A DNA stretch of 64,000 nucleotides. Origin: Mikania micrantha. Lineage: Eukaryota; Streptophyta; Magnoliopsida; Asterales; Asteraceae. Shown here piece by piece: positions 35,589 through 48,800 of the stretch; positions within the stretch are counted from its first letter, which is position 1; each line of letters opens with the position of its first letter. Position numbers and translations under genes: made by a program. The DNA lies in NCBI GenBank assembly GCA_009363875.1, contig CM018691.1, positions 43,273,399-43,337,398 on the forward strand, given 5' to 3'. The notes beneath the pieces were generated by a model. It made no database searches and was not told the origin of the DNA. It saw only the letters and a list, made by a program, of their open reading frames with translations.

Positions 35589-36045
35589 ATGAAGGGCTGG
35601 TGTTTTGTTAAGCATAAATCGTTGTTAATGGTGTCGATGTTTTTAGTTTTCATGGTTGGTTGGGCTCATGAGGGGATCTCCGTAGAAGAAGAAGAAGAAA
35701 GAAAAGCCCTTCTTGAAATTAAAGCCTCACTTCTTGAGGTTTCAAAGTCTTACGATAATCTTCTACCGAGTTGGGTGGTTGATGATGGAAGCAGTTACTG
35801 TGATTGGGAGAGGGTCAATTGCAACTCAACCTACTCCTCTCTTGGTGATAATTATAAGCATGTAACCGACCTCTCTTTGGGAAACATGTTCTCCATTGAG
35901 GACATTAATTACTTATACTTTGAGATTGGTAAATATAAAAGGATTATGTGGTCATTAAAGTTTTCTATCTTCCTTCATTTTAAGAAGTTGAGAAGACTTG
36001 ATTTGTCTGGGAATTTACTTGGCAATACTTTTGATGTGAGCACAG
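35589..36045 (+). CDS. Receptor exon 1: signal peptide, N-terminal cap, first LRR
   Basis: 457 bases. Hydrophobic SLLMVSMFLVFMVGWA follows the start. The cap has YC...NC where relatives often have CC...NC, a possible loss of one cysteine. Ends LRRLDLSGNLLGNTFDVST before donor cag|gtatc. Confidence 0.85.
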
Positions 36046-36851
36046 GTATCATTCATCTCATGGCTGGTTTAATTTTTATGAATACTTAATTTGTTATATT
36101 GTCATCTATGGAGTGATGGTTTAATTTATTTATTTTTGTTTTTTTTTTGTTTTGCAGGACTTGAAAGATTGTCAGGATTAAAGAAACTAGAGAATCTCAA
36201 CCTTAGTCATAATTATATAGAAACCAATAAAATTTTTCCTTTGTTGAGCCAACTCACTTCACTCAAAGTTTTAGATCTCAGCTACATTAATGGATATCAA
36301 GGATACACGCTTACTCATGGCACGTTATTTGTCTTTCATTTCAACTCAACGTTTATTATATAATATGAATTAATGATATAAAGATTGATATTCAAAACAC
36401 TTGCTTTTATATTCAGATATTTCTGAATTTCGTATTCCCGAAAACATGGAGGTATTGGATCTCACTGCCTGTGGATATTATGGTACCTTACAAATTCAAG
36501 GTAAATATATAAATATACTAGGTTAAAACTCATATATTACATGGGTTTGATATATATGATTTGTTAAAATTGTTAATTTTTTTCTTCTATTATGTATATT
36601 GAATAAATATAAGTTTTTAAGTTTCTAATTTTATATTTTATTATAATTTTACTTTCGTTTAATTTTTTTAATATTGATATATTTATATTTTAACTTAAGT
36701 TTTCATTTATTTATAGGCAGACAACTTTATTATTTTAAACATAATTATTTATTTTTCATTATTTAATAAGAGGAAAACATCAATTGAACAGATAGAGGCG
36801 AAAATTCATAAGTTGACTTAACCAGAGATTGATACGTGGCACAAAAAAACT

Positions 36852-36908
<57 letters not shown>

Positions 36909-39800
36909 TATATATAAATTGATAGTTTTGTAAAAAGTGTAAAAAACAAAGTGTTAATCTAATTAATAAAGTGTTATTATTAACAACGAACTGTTAAATA
37001 TTATAATTGCACTTTGTTAATATAAAAATGTCATTTTGTTATTTATAATACCACTTTGCTTGTTTGCACTTTTTACAAAAAGTGTAACTTTGTACATTAA
37101 TCTCACCCTATATATATGCAGGGGATGAATATTTTAAACATCATTAGGGTCAATTCTATAAAAAAAATGAAAAAACGCCGACCAAATTTTTTTAAAAAAA
37201 TAATTTGTAAACGATGTAGTACAGACATAACATGGTTGTATAGATCTGGTAAAAAAATTACGTCTATGATACATCGTTTACAAATTATTTTCTTAGAAAC
37301 ATTTAGTTGGCGCTTTTTTTATATATTTTTTTTAAAATGACCCTAATAATGTCATAAAACTATAAAAAAAAAAGTTAAAAAAAAAAACTTTTTTACATAG
37401 GGTTTTCTCTACATAAAGGGGTTTGCATTTTATACATTATATATAGAGTGATGTTCAATTGAGAACCAATTAAAATTAAGAACTAACAGAATCATTTCCA
37501 TCCACAAATTTGAACAGTATAAATGTAACTTCTCCTATTTTTAAGAAAAATTACTTTTATACCCTTTAAAAGTTGTGGCTATAAATAAGGTTCTTTTAGT
37601 TCTTTATATTTTGTTGTTTCTTATTAAAATGAATCCCTATATATAGGATAAGGAGTGAATAATAACCTACCTTAATTGAGTTAACCCATTAACCCTGGCA
37701 AAAAAAGCTCAAATAGCAAAAAAAAAATTCATGGTTTTTAATGCAAAAATAGGGGTCTCCTTTTTTATTCGTTCGCTAATTCACAAGCGTTAAAAAGTTA
37801 AACGAAACGTAAGTTTGCGTTACACTGCGACACTTATATATATATATTCGCAGTGTAACGCAAACTTACATTTCGTTTAACTTTTTAACGATTGTGAATT
37901 ACCGAACGCTTAAAAAAGGAGCCCCACTATTTTTGCATAGAAAAAACCATGAAATTTTTTTTTTTGCGATTTGAGCGTTTTTTGTCAGGGTTAATGGGTT
38001 ACCTCGATTAAGAAGGGTTATTAAATGATCCCTTTCCTATATATATATGAGAAGGATCAAATGTTAACTCTTCCTTAGAAGTTATAGTAAGTGTAAGTTA
38101 CTTACACTTACTATAACTTCTAAAGGGTTAAGAATTAGCAAAAACACAAAAACGAAACCCCCATATTTATGTATAATAAAAACATGAAAAAAAAAACAAA
38201 GATTCGGGCAAAAAAACGTCAGGGTTAAGCGGTTAACGTTATAAGGAAGGGTTAACAATGGAACCATCCCCTATATATATATATATAGGGTAAGGAGTGA
38301 ATAATAACCCTCATTAATTGCGGTAACCCATTAACCCTTGCAAAAAACGCTCAAATCGCAATTTTTTTTTCATGGTTTTTTGTTATGCAAAAATAGGGGG
38401 GCTCCTTTTTTAATCGTTCGCTAATTCACAAGCGTTAAAAAGTTAAACGAAATGTAAGTTTGCGTTACACTGCGAACATTTATTTAAGTGTCGCAGTGTA
38501 ACGCAAACTTACATTTCGTTTAACTTTTTAACGCTTGTGAATTAGCGAACGATTAAAAAAGCAGCCCCCCTATTTTTGCATAAAAAAAAACCATGAAAAA
38601 AAAATTTGCGATTTAAGCGTTTTTTGCCAGGGTTAATGGGTTACCGCAATTAATGAGGGTTATTATATGATCACTTCCCTATATATATATATATATAGGG
38701 TTAACAATGGAACCATCCCCTATATATATATATATATATATGGAAAGGAGTGAATGGTAACCCATGGTAATTGAGGTAACTTATAAACCCAATTTGATTT
38801 GTTGTCTAATTTATGAATTTGAAATGTGTAGTACATATTAAATCTGTGAAAAATGAGTGGCTGGGATTTCTTTAAAGGTATTTTGGAGATTTGTGTGGTG
38901 TATTTGATTTGATTTTTAAAATAAAAGTTTACCCCCAATTTTTTAAACCTTCATAACTTTTATATATATGATTATTTTTTAAAAAAAAATTACACCATTA
39001 AATTTGTCACATTCTTATCTTTAATTCAAGTATAGTTTTGTCAAAAAATTTTAAAGTTTTCGAAATACACTGATGTAACGAGCTGAATTTTTTGAAAGTG
39101 TTCGTAATTACACTGATGTAATGAGCTGAATTTTTTCAAAGTGCTCCTAATTACACTTATGTAACGAGCTGAATTTTTCAAAGTGTTCATAATTACACTT
39201 ATGTAACGAGCTGAATTTTTCAAAGTGTTCATAATTACACTGATGTAACGAGCTGTAACTTATTATTTTTTTACGTTACAATTATCTAACTTTCCATCTT
39301 ATTTGATATAAATTTACCTAATTAACTAAATTTTATCATAAAAAATAAGTTTGTGATATATATTTAAGATGAGAGAAAGAAAATTTTGATGGAAAATTTT
39401 TGATAAAAGAGAAAAATTAATGTACTTATGTTTTTTACGTTAGTGTAATTACGAACACTCGAAAAAAAATTGGAATGACTACAATGAAATTAACGAGAAA
39501 AATATGACGAGTTTAATGGTGTAATTTTTATAAAAAATAACATAGTATAAAAAAGTTATAAGTGTATAAAAATCAAGAAGAAACTTTAATTTAAAAATAG
39601 GAAAATAGATGGTTTTTTAATAGTGTGACACTTGTCATTCTTATATTAAATCTGATTTTTATAATTAACACAAAAGACCATAATGTCTTTTTGTATTAAA
39701 AGTTAATTAGTGACACATGTCACCATTAGATTAAATCTTGAACCATTGGATTTGAGTTATAGAGTTTTCTCAATTAAGGTGGGTTTTTATTTGATCAATT

Positions 39801-39844
<44 letters not shown>

Positions 39845-42800
39845 GACGGATAAAAAAATAACCCACTAAATATGCAATAACCTGTCAAGTTCAAGCCAAA
39901 TGTTCGAATTTTTTTAACATCATTATAAACACATTTAGAAAACTTTCTTATTTTATGAGTTTGCGTAAATTAATAACTGTTTAAGAGTTAACATCATTTA
40001 GAATCCGAACCAAGCGTGCTCGGCACGTTTAAATAAAAGCGAAATTCGAACGAGCTTTTTTTGAGCGAGGGTCGAGCGACGAACATTTGGATAGAGCTGT
40101 TCTTTTCTTTAAAATAATTTTCCACAATTTTGTCATGAGAGGACTTGAAGCCCAAATATAATTCTTAAAGAAGATGATTTAAAAAAAAAAAAAGACTCAA
40201 ATACTATTAAGAGAAATGCCTTTTTTAGTGATTATTGGTCGTGCCAGTTTGGTTTGTTTTGACTGCAATGCTAAAATTCACTCACTTGCAGATCCAAGAG
40301 TTATGTGAATTGTGTGGAGTCAAATATGGAAACCAATGATAGAAATAAAAAAAACAAATTTTCAAAAATTTATAAGTTTTTCCATAATTAAAGGCAACTT
40401 CTGTTTCCTTCAAAGTTTATCTGATGCAAGTTTATTTGGAACCACATTAAATTACATAAATTGAAAAGTTTGTCAATCAAATATTTTGGATAGGTTTCTA
40501 TCAATTATTTACATGCATATAAATTGCTTATTTAAGACCTTAAACTTACAATGACCAACAACTAATCATACGATGCCTTTCAGTCCTTCACCACTCTCTT
40601 GAGCGTGTTTTTGCTGCAGAATAGGAGCCAATTATCTACATTTCTTAACCCTCTACCGCATAAGTATTTTTTTTTTCATCTAACACTTATAATATGAATT
40701 AATATTATTATATTAACATAAGAAAATTGTAATCATTTCAGTCTTATTTGACAACTATTTAAAGTAGACATATATCTTTATAAATATTTTGCACACTAAC
40801 AAATACCAAAAACTTTTATGCATAATCAGGTTCAGAGACAACTACTACATTAAGAAAATTGAAAATTTTAAATCTTGGATTGAACCGATTCAATGGAAGT
40901 CTTGTATCATATTTAGGTGATCTCACATCACTTAAAAGTCTAGATCTTCAAGAAAACTTCTTTTCAGGATCGTTTTCTTTCCGAGGTATGTTTTATCTTT
41001 AACTTAATAGATATTATCGTCGTTACTTTTACGAAAGTTATTCTATGTTTTTACGTTAACTTTATAAATAAAATATGAATTGTATGATGTTTGAACATAC
41101 GAAATGTTGTGTTAGCTACATTAGCATGTTAATATTAAAAAAAATCTTTAGATTAACTTGAGATCATTCCATTGAAGATATTTTATTTTCTGATGAAAAA
41201 TTATTTCTTTAAACAGATTATTTCATTTTTAGATTTGAATAATGAGTGATGAGACATGTAATCCATCTACGTGACATCACTTAGATAACGATTTTTCTTA
41301 TACCTTTACAGATTTCCATACATAACAAATCATTGAAACCAAATGAGTAGAAACAAATTTACATACGCAAACACTACATCACTATAGTCCTATAGAGACG
41401 ACAGCTACTGCGACGATCGAAGTCGTCCCTACAGTTTAGGCTATAGCGAAAACAAGCCGTCGCAATAGAGGTCCTTCTGATTATATAAATGTTCCCACAG
41501 GTTTTCATGATCACACAATACATAATCATACTAAACTCATGGTTACATACATACACCCATACCATCCCTTGATCCATTTACATGCGTTGAGATTCTCTTT
41601 ACTGTTTTCATATGTTTTAGAATGTTCTTGATCATGTCAACAAATCCGAATGTTCGTTCTGTTTAGTGTTATTAATCAACAGCAATAATAATTGCATTAC
41701 GTTCAAATATTAGATCTAATCCATACATTTTCAAACTAGTAGGAGAAATCAAATCATTACCTTTTCAGCCGGATTTTCGGTCGAAAACTGATGGTCCAGA
41801 GTTGTAAAGATGATTCCTAGCCCAAATCTAATGATCCTATAGCTTTTCAATAAAGTTTTGATGGTGAAATTCGATTAGATCGTGGTTTAAGAGCTGGTAG
41901 TTCGAAGGAAGAAGAAATAAAATATCTTTCATGCAAATTTGATGATTCTGGACTCTTAAAGTCGCCGACCCTTCATCGCGTACTGCCAAGAGGGCCTAAG
42001 CGTACCGCGAAGAAATCCGAAGAATCTTAGATATTTTGGTTTCTTCGCGTACCGCTAAGAGTACCAAAATCCTTTTGGCGTACCGCGAAATATTCTGGAA
42101 CTTAGTATTTAACTAATTTTCTTGAATTTTTACGATTCCAGGTAACACGAATTCAAATGGTTACAAAATTTTTCGGTTGATACAAATCTCCCCTTCTTAT
42201 AATAGGTTTCGTCGTCAAAACCTGTTACATTTCAAACAAACGTGGGTAGAGTCGTTTCATCTCGTCTTCAGTTTCCCACGTAGCCTCATATCCTTTTCAG
42301 TGTTGCTATTGAATCTAACTTGTCTAATCGTCTTGTTGCGTAATTGTTTTTCTTTTCTGTCAATAATGGCAACTGGTTCTTCTATGTAGTTTAACTTTTC
42401 ATCAACTTAAATATCATTTAACAAAACATATGCTACATCTTCTGCTAAACAATTTCTCACGTGTAAAACGTGAAATGTCGGGTGAATTCCACTCAATTCA
42501 TCTGGCAAATCTAATAAATAAGTTACCTTACCGACTCGTGCCATTGTTCGAAAAGGTCCAATAAATCTTGAACTCAGCTTTCCTCTTTTTCTGAATCTAA
42601 TAATTCCTTTCCATGGTGAAACTTTTAACAATACCTTATCGCCTACCTTAAACGCTATTGGTTTTTGCCTTTTGTCAGCATAAGACTTTTGTCGATCATG
42701 TGAAGCTTTCATCTGTGCTTTAACTAGCTGGATCTTTTCAGTCAAATCTAATACTGCAGCTTTGCTTACTACTTCTTTCTGTCCTACTCTTCCCAACACA

Positions 42801-45800
42801 AAGGTCTTCTACAACGTCATTTGAACAACGCCTCGTATGGTGGCATTCCGATACTAGCATGGTAGTTGTTGTACGAGAATTTCACTAACGGTAAATGATC
42901 ATCCCAAATACCACCAAAATCAATAATACAGGATCTGAGCATATCCTTTAAGGTTTGGATAGTTCTCTCAAACGGTCCGCCTGTCACACCCCCAAATTCC
43001 CACGTGTGATGTTAGTCCACATGGCTGTGACTTGGCCAGGATCATACCTCATGATCATATAGAACGACTCTAAATGAGTTTCAAAAACATACAATTTTGT
43101 GAATCAACCCAAGATTCATAGATTTAATAGCGGAAAATGTTTAAATGTTAAGCAACGAAAAGTATAAGTGTTGCAGCGGAAAAGTACGTTGTAACATACA
43201 AAATACGTTTTAAATTGTTATAACCAAACAAATTAACTAAAAACCTAGGATTAGAGTCTATATGCATGCAGAATCTTTTGTGCATCTCCACGTGCATCCT
43301 AGCTCGTTTTGTTCAGTTACCTGAGAATGCATGCTAAAATGTGTCAACATAAAGTTAGTGAGTTCACATGTTTAAGTATTTGAAAGCAGTAATAACATAT
43401 ATATATACTCGATATGTTAAATAGTTTTGTTGTATCTACGATCCGAGGTATGTCAGTGTATCTTTACCAAAACTCGATTATTTCCTTTGCCTCCATGGGT
43501 CATCGCAGAATCCAAATCAACATCAATATTACACTCGTTATGACCTCCAGTCAACATTGGTGCCAAGTGGGGCTAGTCAGACTTAGTAGTACTACGTAAT
43601 AACGACTCGTTTGTTACAAAACTAACAGTAAGATAAATGAGGACTTGTGGCGATAATAGTTGCACACGAAAAGTTATTTTACAGCATACCAGTCATATAT
43701 CTAAAACAGTTGCATTGTATTCTCACCCCAAAGTTTAGTAAAAATAGTTAAAGAGTAAAAGTGGGGCCGTAAACTCACCTGAGTTTCCGTAGAGTGTGTT
43801 CTTATAAGAACGGAATAGTGCGCCTCTTTCAGCGGTTACCTATATCACATAGGTGTTATAAGTTTGTGTTTACATTCGTGTGGGTCTCACATGACCGTAT
43901 TCATGTTCAAACAACTCCAAGTTGTTATGTGGGTCATGTTAACCGTGTTTGACCGTGTTGGTCGTGTTAACCGTGTTTGACCTAACGACCCGTTGGTGAT
44001 GTGTTTAGTTCAAGTGATCGTTTCACGTGTTATTAGTATCGTGTGATGTGTGTGAGCACATAGATTGCATTCATGGGATAACTTACTATTTATAGTAAGT
44101 TACCATTTTAGAAAGTTTCCAAATTAAGCAAGTCATACGAGAAGTTATCTTTTCATTATTCTAGCATGCTTGTTAATCCTATATCATCATGTTATTGCAT
44201 AGCACATAGTTACACGTTGTCAAGTAAGCATACCTTGCATGTTAAATTTTATCACTATAGTAAGTTTCATTACCTATCATCATATGATAGTTATCACTAA
44301 GTTATAACAAGTCACCTCCCGTCATTTATCATCATATCTCACGTTAAATAGTCACATTGCATCAAGATTCCCAAATAAAGTTTCTATTTATAGGAACTTG
44401 TAACAAGTATACATATTTCACCAAGCCTAATAAATCAAACTTATCTAATATCAATATCTTAGCTCAAATAGTCATTTAAACATGCTCGTTATAACTAACA
44501 CATCGTTATTCATTGATTTCTTAGAAATGTTACTATTTTAGAATAATGATGTAAATCACTTCTTTTAACCATTCTAACAACCCAAATAATTTAATAATCA
44601 TCATATTAGTTTCAAATCATTATTTTAAACATAAATATTTAGTTCTAACCACATGCATGTTACTATTTCATCATTTATTCACATTTTGTAATAATAAAGT
44701 TTCTAAAATTAGAAATATATGCAAATACCCATTTCTTGACATTATCAACTATCATAAATCATGCAAGTCATCTTTAATACCATTTATAATAGCATTTCAC
44801 CATCAAAAATCATGTCAACATACTTAGATCATACATGCATGTGACCATAAGCAACCATTTCCCAACAAAAACCCCCCAAATAATCATCAAATCCCATCAA
44901 CATCTCCATAGATCATTCCCAATATCATCAATAATCCCTCATTATCATTCAAAACATTCTAAAACATGTTAGATCATGCATGCATGTCCATTTTACACTC
45001 TTTCATGGACAAATCATGCATATTACATACTCATATCATCATAGATCTTCATAAAACATCGAAAGACATCATCCAATCATCATAGATCATCATTATAAGT
45101 GGTATAATTAACAAACCCATATTTCAATCATCAAATTTTTGTACATGTGGTGTATGATTTATTACATGTGGGTGGATTGGTTTGCATGTGTGTATAGTTG
45201 TTTTTAGACTCCAAGGAGCATAGAACTACCATCTAGAGCCTCAAGAACACTAATAAGGGGTTAGAACAGTAGCTCAACAGCTCCACAATCTCCTGAGAAT
45301 GGATCTTCAGAAGGTGCAAGTGTTGGTGATGAGGTTAACAAGCTTTCCTAGTTTTCTTTTTGCTTCAATGGCTTCCTAGGAGCTTCAAAGCTCCAAAAAT
45401 GGAGTATTTCTGGTGAAATGATGAAGTAGCAGGTTGTTTTGCTCGATATTGAGGTGTTTTAGTCGAGAAAATAGGATATAAATGATTAAAAACGACATAG
45501 GTTGAGTGTTGAAGTGGTTTTGGCATCTGTGGCTTCCCGGCGCATGGCCTAGCGTGGGCGCGCGAGGGCAGGCGTAGTGCCCGGATTAAAATAATCCAAA
45601 AGCATCTGGTTGATCCGCGCGCATAGCCCCGAGTGGAAGTAGGACTCCGGGCGTAGTTCCTGGTGCTAGGCGTACCGTCTAGGCCCCAACATTGGCTCTA
45701 GGCGTACCGCCTTGTGTTTGTTTGAGCCCAATTGGCCCAGTTTTGCTGTTTAAGCTCATTTTTCACGTATTTCTTGTTTACGAACATTGTTTTGAGACTT

Positions 45801-48800
45801 ATGGACGTTGTTTGACTTGTTTTAGGTTCCCTAAATCCTAAGTGTATTGAAAGTATGTCGTGGTTTGTTTATTTCACTAACGTTCGTTATTCAAAACATG
45901 TGCGAGCGTTATATGATAATATCTTGAATTATCAGTTTGTTGTGTGTGTTTGGACTGTTGTGCCACTTGTCACACCAAATATCATTAATTCTAGTGCCAC
46001 ATATGTAATAATAATATAAATTATTATAAATATAATACAAATGTTGACATGGAAAATACGAGGTGTCACACCGTCGGCCTAAGGATGATACACAATGCTA
46101 ATATTGAGTCTTGTGCCCAAAGATTCATGAAACTGTTTCCAGAATCTTGTAACAAATCACGTGTCATGATAGAACACTATAGAAACTTGAACTCCATGTA
46201 TTGTAACTATTTCTTTCACAAATAATTCAAACAGTGTCTCTGATGTATAAGTCTCACGTAGAGGCAAGAAATGAGCACTTTTCGTTAATCGGTTTACAGT
46301 CACCCAGATAGTATCATGACGTTTTTCCATTAGAGGTAACTTAGTAATAAAATCCATGGTCATGTGTTCCCATTTCAAATCTAGTATTTCTAAAGTTTGC
46401 ACATAACCATAGGGTTTCTGATGTTGAGCCTTTACTTGCGCACATGTCAAACATTTGTTTATGTACTGCATTACATTAATTTCATACCTTGCCACCAGTA
46501 ATCCTTTCGGAGGTCTTGATACATTTTCATTGTACCAGGATGAATAAAGTAATGTGACTTATGAGCTTCTTAAAAAATCCTTGACCTGATGTCCCCGTTT
46601 CACGGAACCCACATTCGATCAAATCGGGTATTAACACCGAACTCATTTTCTTCTAGACTTTTAACCTGGCAAAAGATTATTTTGAATCCAACGTTTTCTT
46701 CCTTAGTCTTTCCATCTGTGCATACTTGAGATCATTCATAAAATTTGGTGTCTGTAAGACTTAACTCGTATAGCAGGATTTTCTGTCTTGCGGCTTAGGG
46801 CATCAGCCACCACATTGGCCTATCCCGGGTGATACAAAATCTCACAGTCATAACTATGAGAAATTCAAGCCATCTTCTTTGTCTCAAATTCAAGTATTTT
46901 TGTTCAAAGAAGTATTTTAGGCTTTTATGATCTGTATAAATTGTACATTTGACTCCATGTAGATAATGCCTCCAAATTTTTAAAGCAAATACCACAGCAG
47001 CCAATTACAAATCATGTGTTGGATAATTAGGCTCGTGGGTTTTCAATTGTCTTGATACATATGCTATTACCTTTCCCCTTTGCATAAGTAGACAACCCAA
47101 AACAAGATAAGACACATCTGAGTACACAATCATGTCTTCATTACCATCCGACAATGCTAAAATATGAGCTTCAGTTTATCTCTTTTTCAATTCTTCAAAA
47201 GGTTGGACTTGAGTTGGACCCCAATAATATTTTATTTCTTTCCCAGACAATTTTGTCAATGGTGTGGCAATCCTGGAGAAATCCTGGATGAATCTTCTGT
47301 AATATCCTACTAATCCAAGAAAGCTACGAACTTCCGTTGATGTTTTCGGAGGATTCCATTTCATTACCGCTTCTACTTTAGCTGGGTCCACCATTATGCC
47401 TTCCAGACTAATGACATGACCTAGGAACTGTACTTCCCGTAGCCAAAAGGCACATTTTCAGAACTTGGCATAAAGCTTTTCTTTTCTTAGCATTTCAAGT
47501 ACTTCATGTATGTGGTAAGCATGGTCACTTTCGTTCTTTGAGTATATTAAAATGCCATCAATGAATACAATCACTGATCGGTCTAGCATAGGTCTGCACA
47601 CCCAATTCCTCAAATCCATAAACGTCGCAGGAGTGCTTGTTAAACCTGAAAGAGATCACAAGGAACTCATAGTGTCCATAACATGTGCGAAACGTTGTCT
47701 TCGGAATGTCTTGTTCTCTCACCTTTAGTTGATGATACCCTGATCTAAGATCGATTTTTGAAAACCAACTTGCCCCTTTCAGTTGGTCAAATAGGCCGTC
47801 AATCCTTGGTAACGGATACTTGTTCTTTATTGTGAGCTTATTCAATTCCCTGCAGTTAATGCATATTCTCATGCAATCGTCATTTTTTTTCACAAATAAT
47901 ACTGGTGCACCCCAAGGTGACACACTTGGTTGTATAAAAGTTTTGTCTAGAAAGTCTTGTAGTTGGGTCATTAACTCTTTCATTTCCGTTAGAGCCAAAA
48001 GGTATGGTGCTTTGGTGACAGTTTGAGCTCATGGAACAACATCAATTTGGAATTCGATTTCCCGATCAAGTGGAACTCCTGGCAAATCCTTAGAAAATAC
48101 ATCAAAAAGTTACACACCACGGGTACATCTTCCGCCGCATAAATTTTCTTGCCTTGATCATTAAAATGACTTTAGGCACATTGAACACTTTATCCCCGTA
48201 GACCGTTACTGAACTCTCATTAAGAGTCGTTACTGAACTCTCACGTGACTGAATCCACCACAATTGTAGCGCTTTGGCATATTTGGACAATTGAAGGAGA
48301 TATGTCCAATTTTTCCACAACGGTAGCACAAAGCAGTCCTGAAAAGATATTCTCCCCCATCTTTCCTTCCACACTTAGTGCATGTTTCAAATTCTTCCAT
48401 CCTAAACTTTTTCATAGGGGGTCCCGGTTTATCACTTCTGTTTCTTTTGAATCCGGACATTTGACCACTTTTGTTTCGGTTCCTCCATTAATGGTTTAGG
48501 TTCCAACACATAATCCCAGACAATGCCGCTAATTTCTACGGCTGACTCAAAGGTTTTGGGAGCATGCACTTTTATATGTGTGCGAACTCTAGGTGGTAGT
48601 TCTTCCACAAATAACTTTAGTCTACGTTCCTTAGTGTTTACCAAATGGGGAACCAATCTTGACATTTCATTAAATTTTGACTTCTATTGCAGTTGATTCA
48701 TACGTCCTGCTTTTAAAGACAAAAATTTCCGCTCGATTTTATCAATTTCATTCTTTGGACAGATTTGTTTTGTAACTAATTCTTTTAAGTCCTCCCATCT

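Larger units (their letters stand above)
36501..40829. other. Receptor intron 3, a train of foldback elements
   Basis: Contains (TTA)n/(TA)n at 36857-36916, then inverted-repeat elements ending at successive (TA)n tracts up to 39842, and AT-rich sequence to the acceptor cataatcag at 40829. The longest ORFs are below 75 codons and not LRR-like. Confidence 0.7.

Noticed and set aside
42177..42389. Plus-strand ORF of 70 codons
   Set aside because: Shadow of the chromodomain and LTR border of element C, which read on the minus strand.
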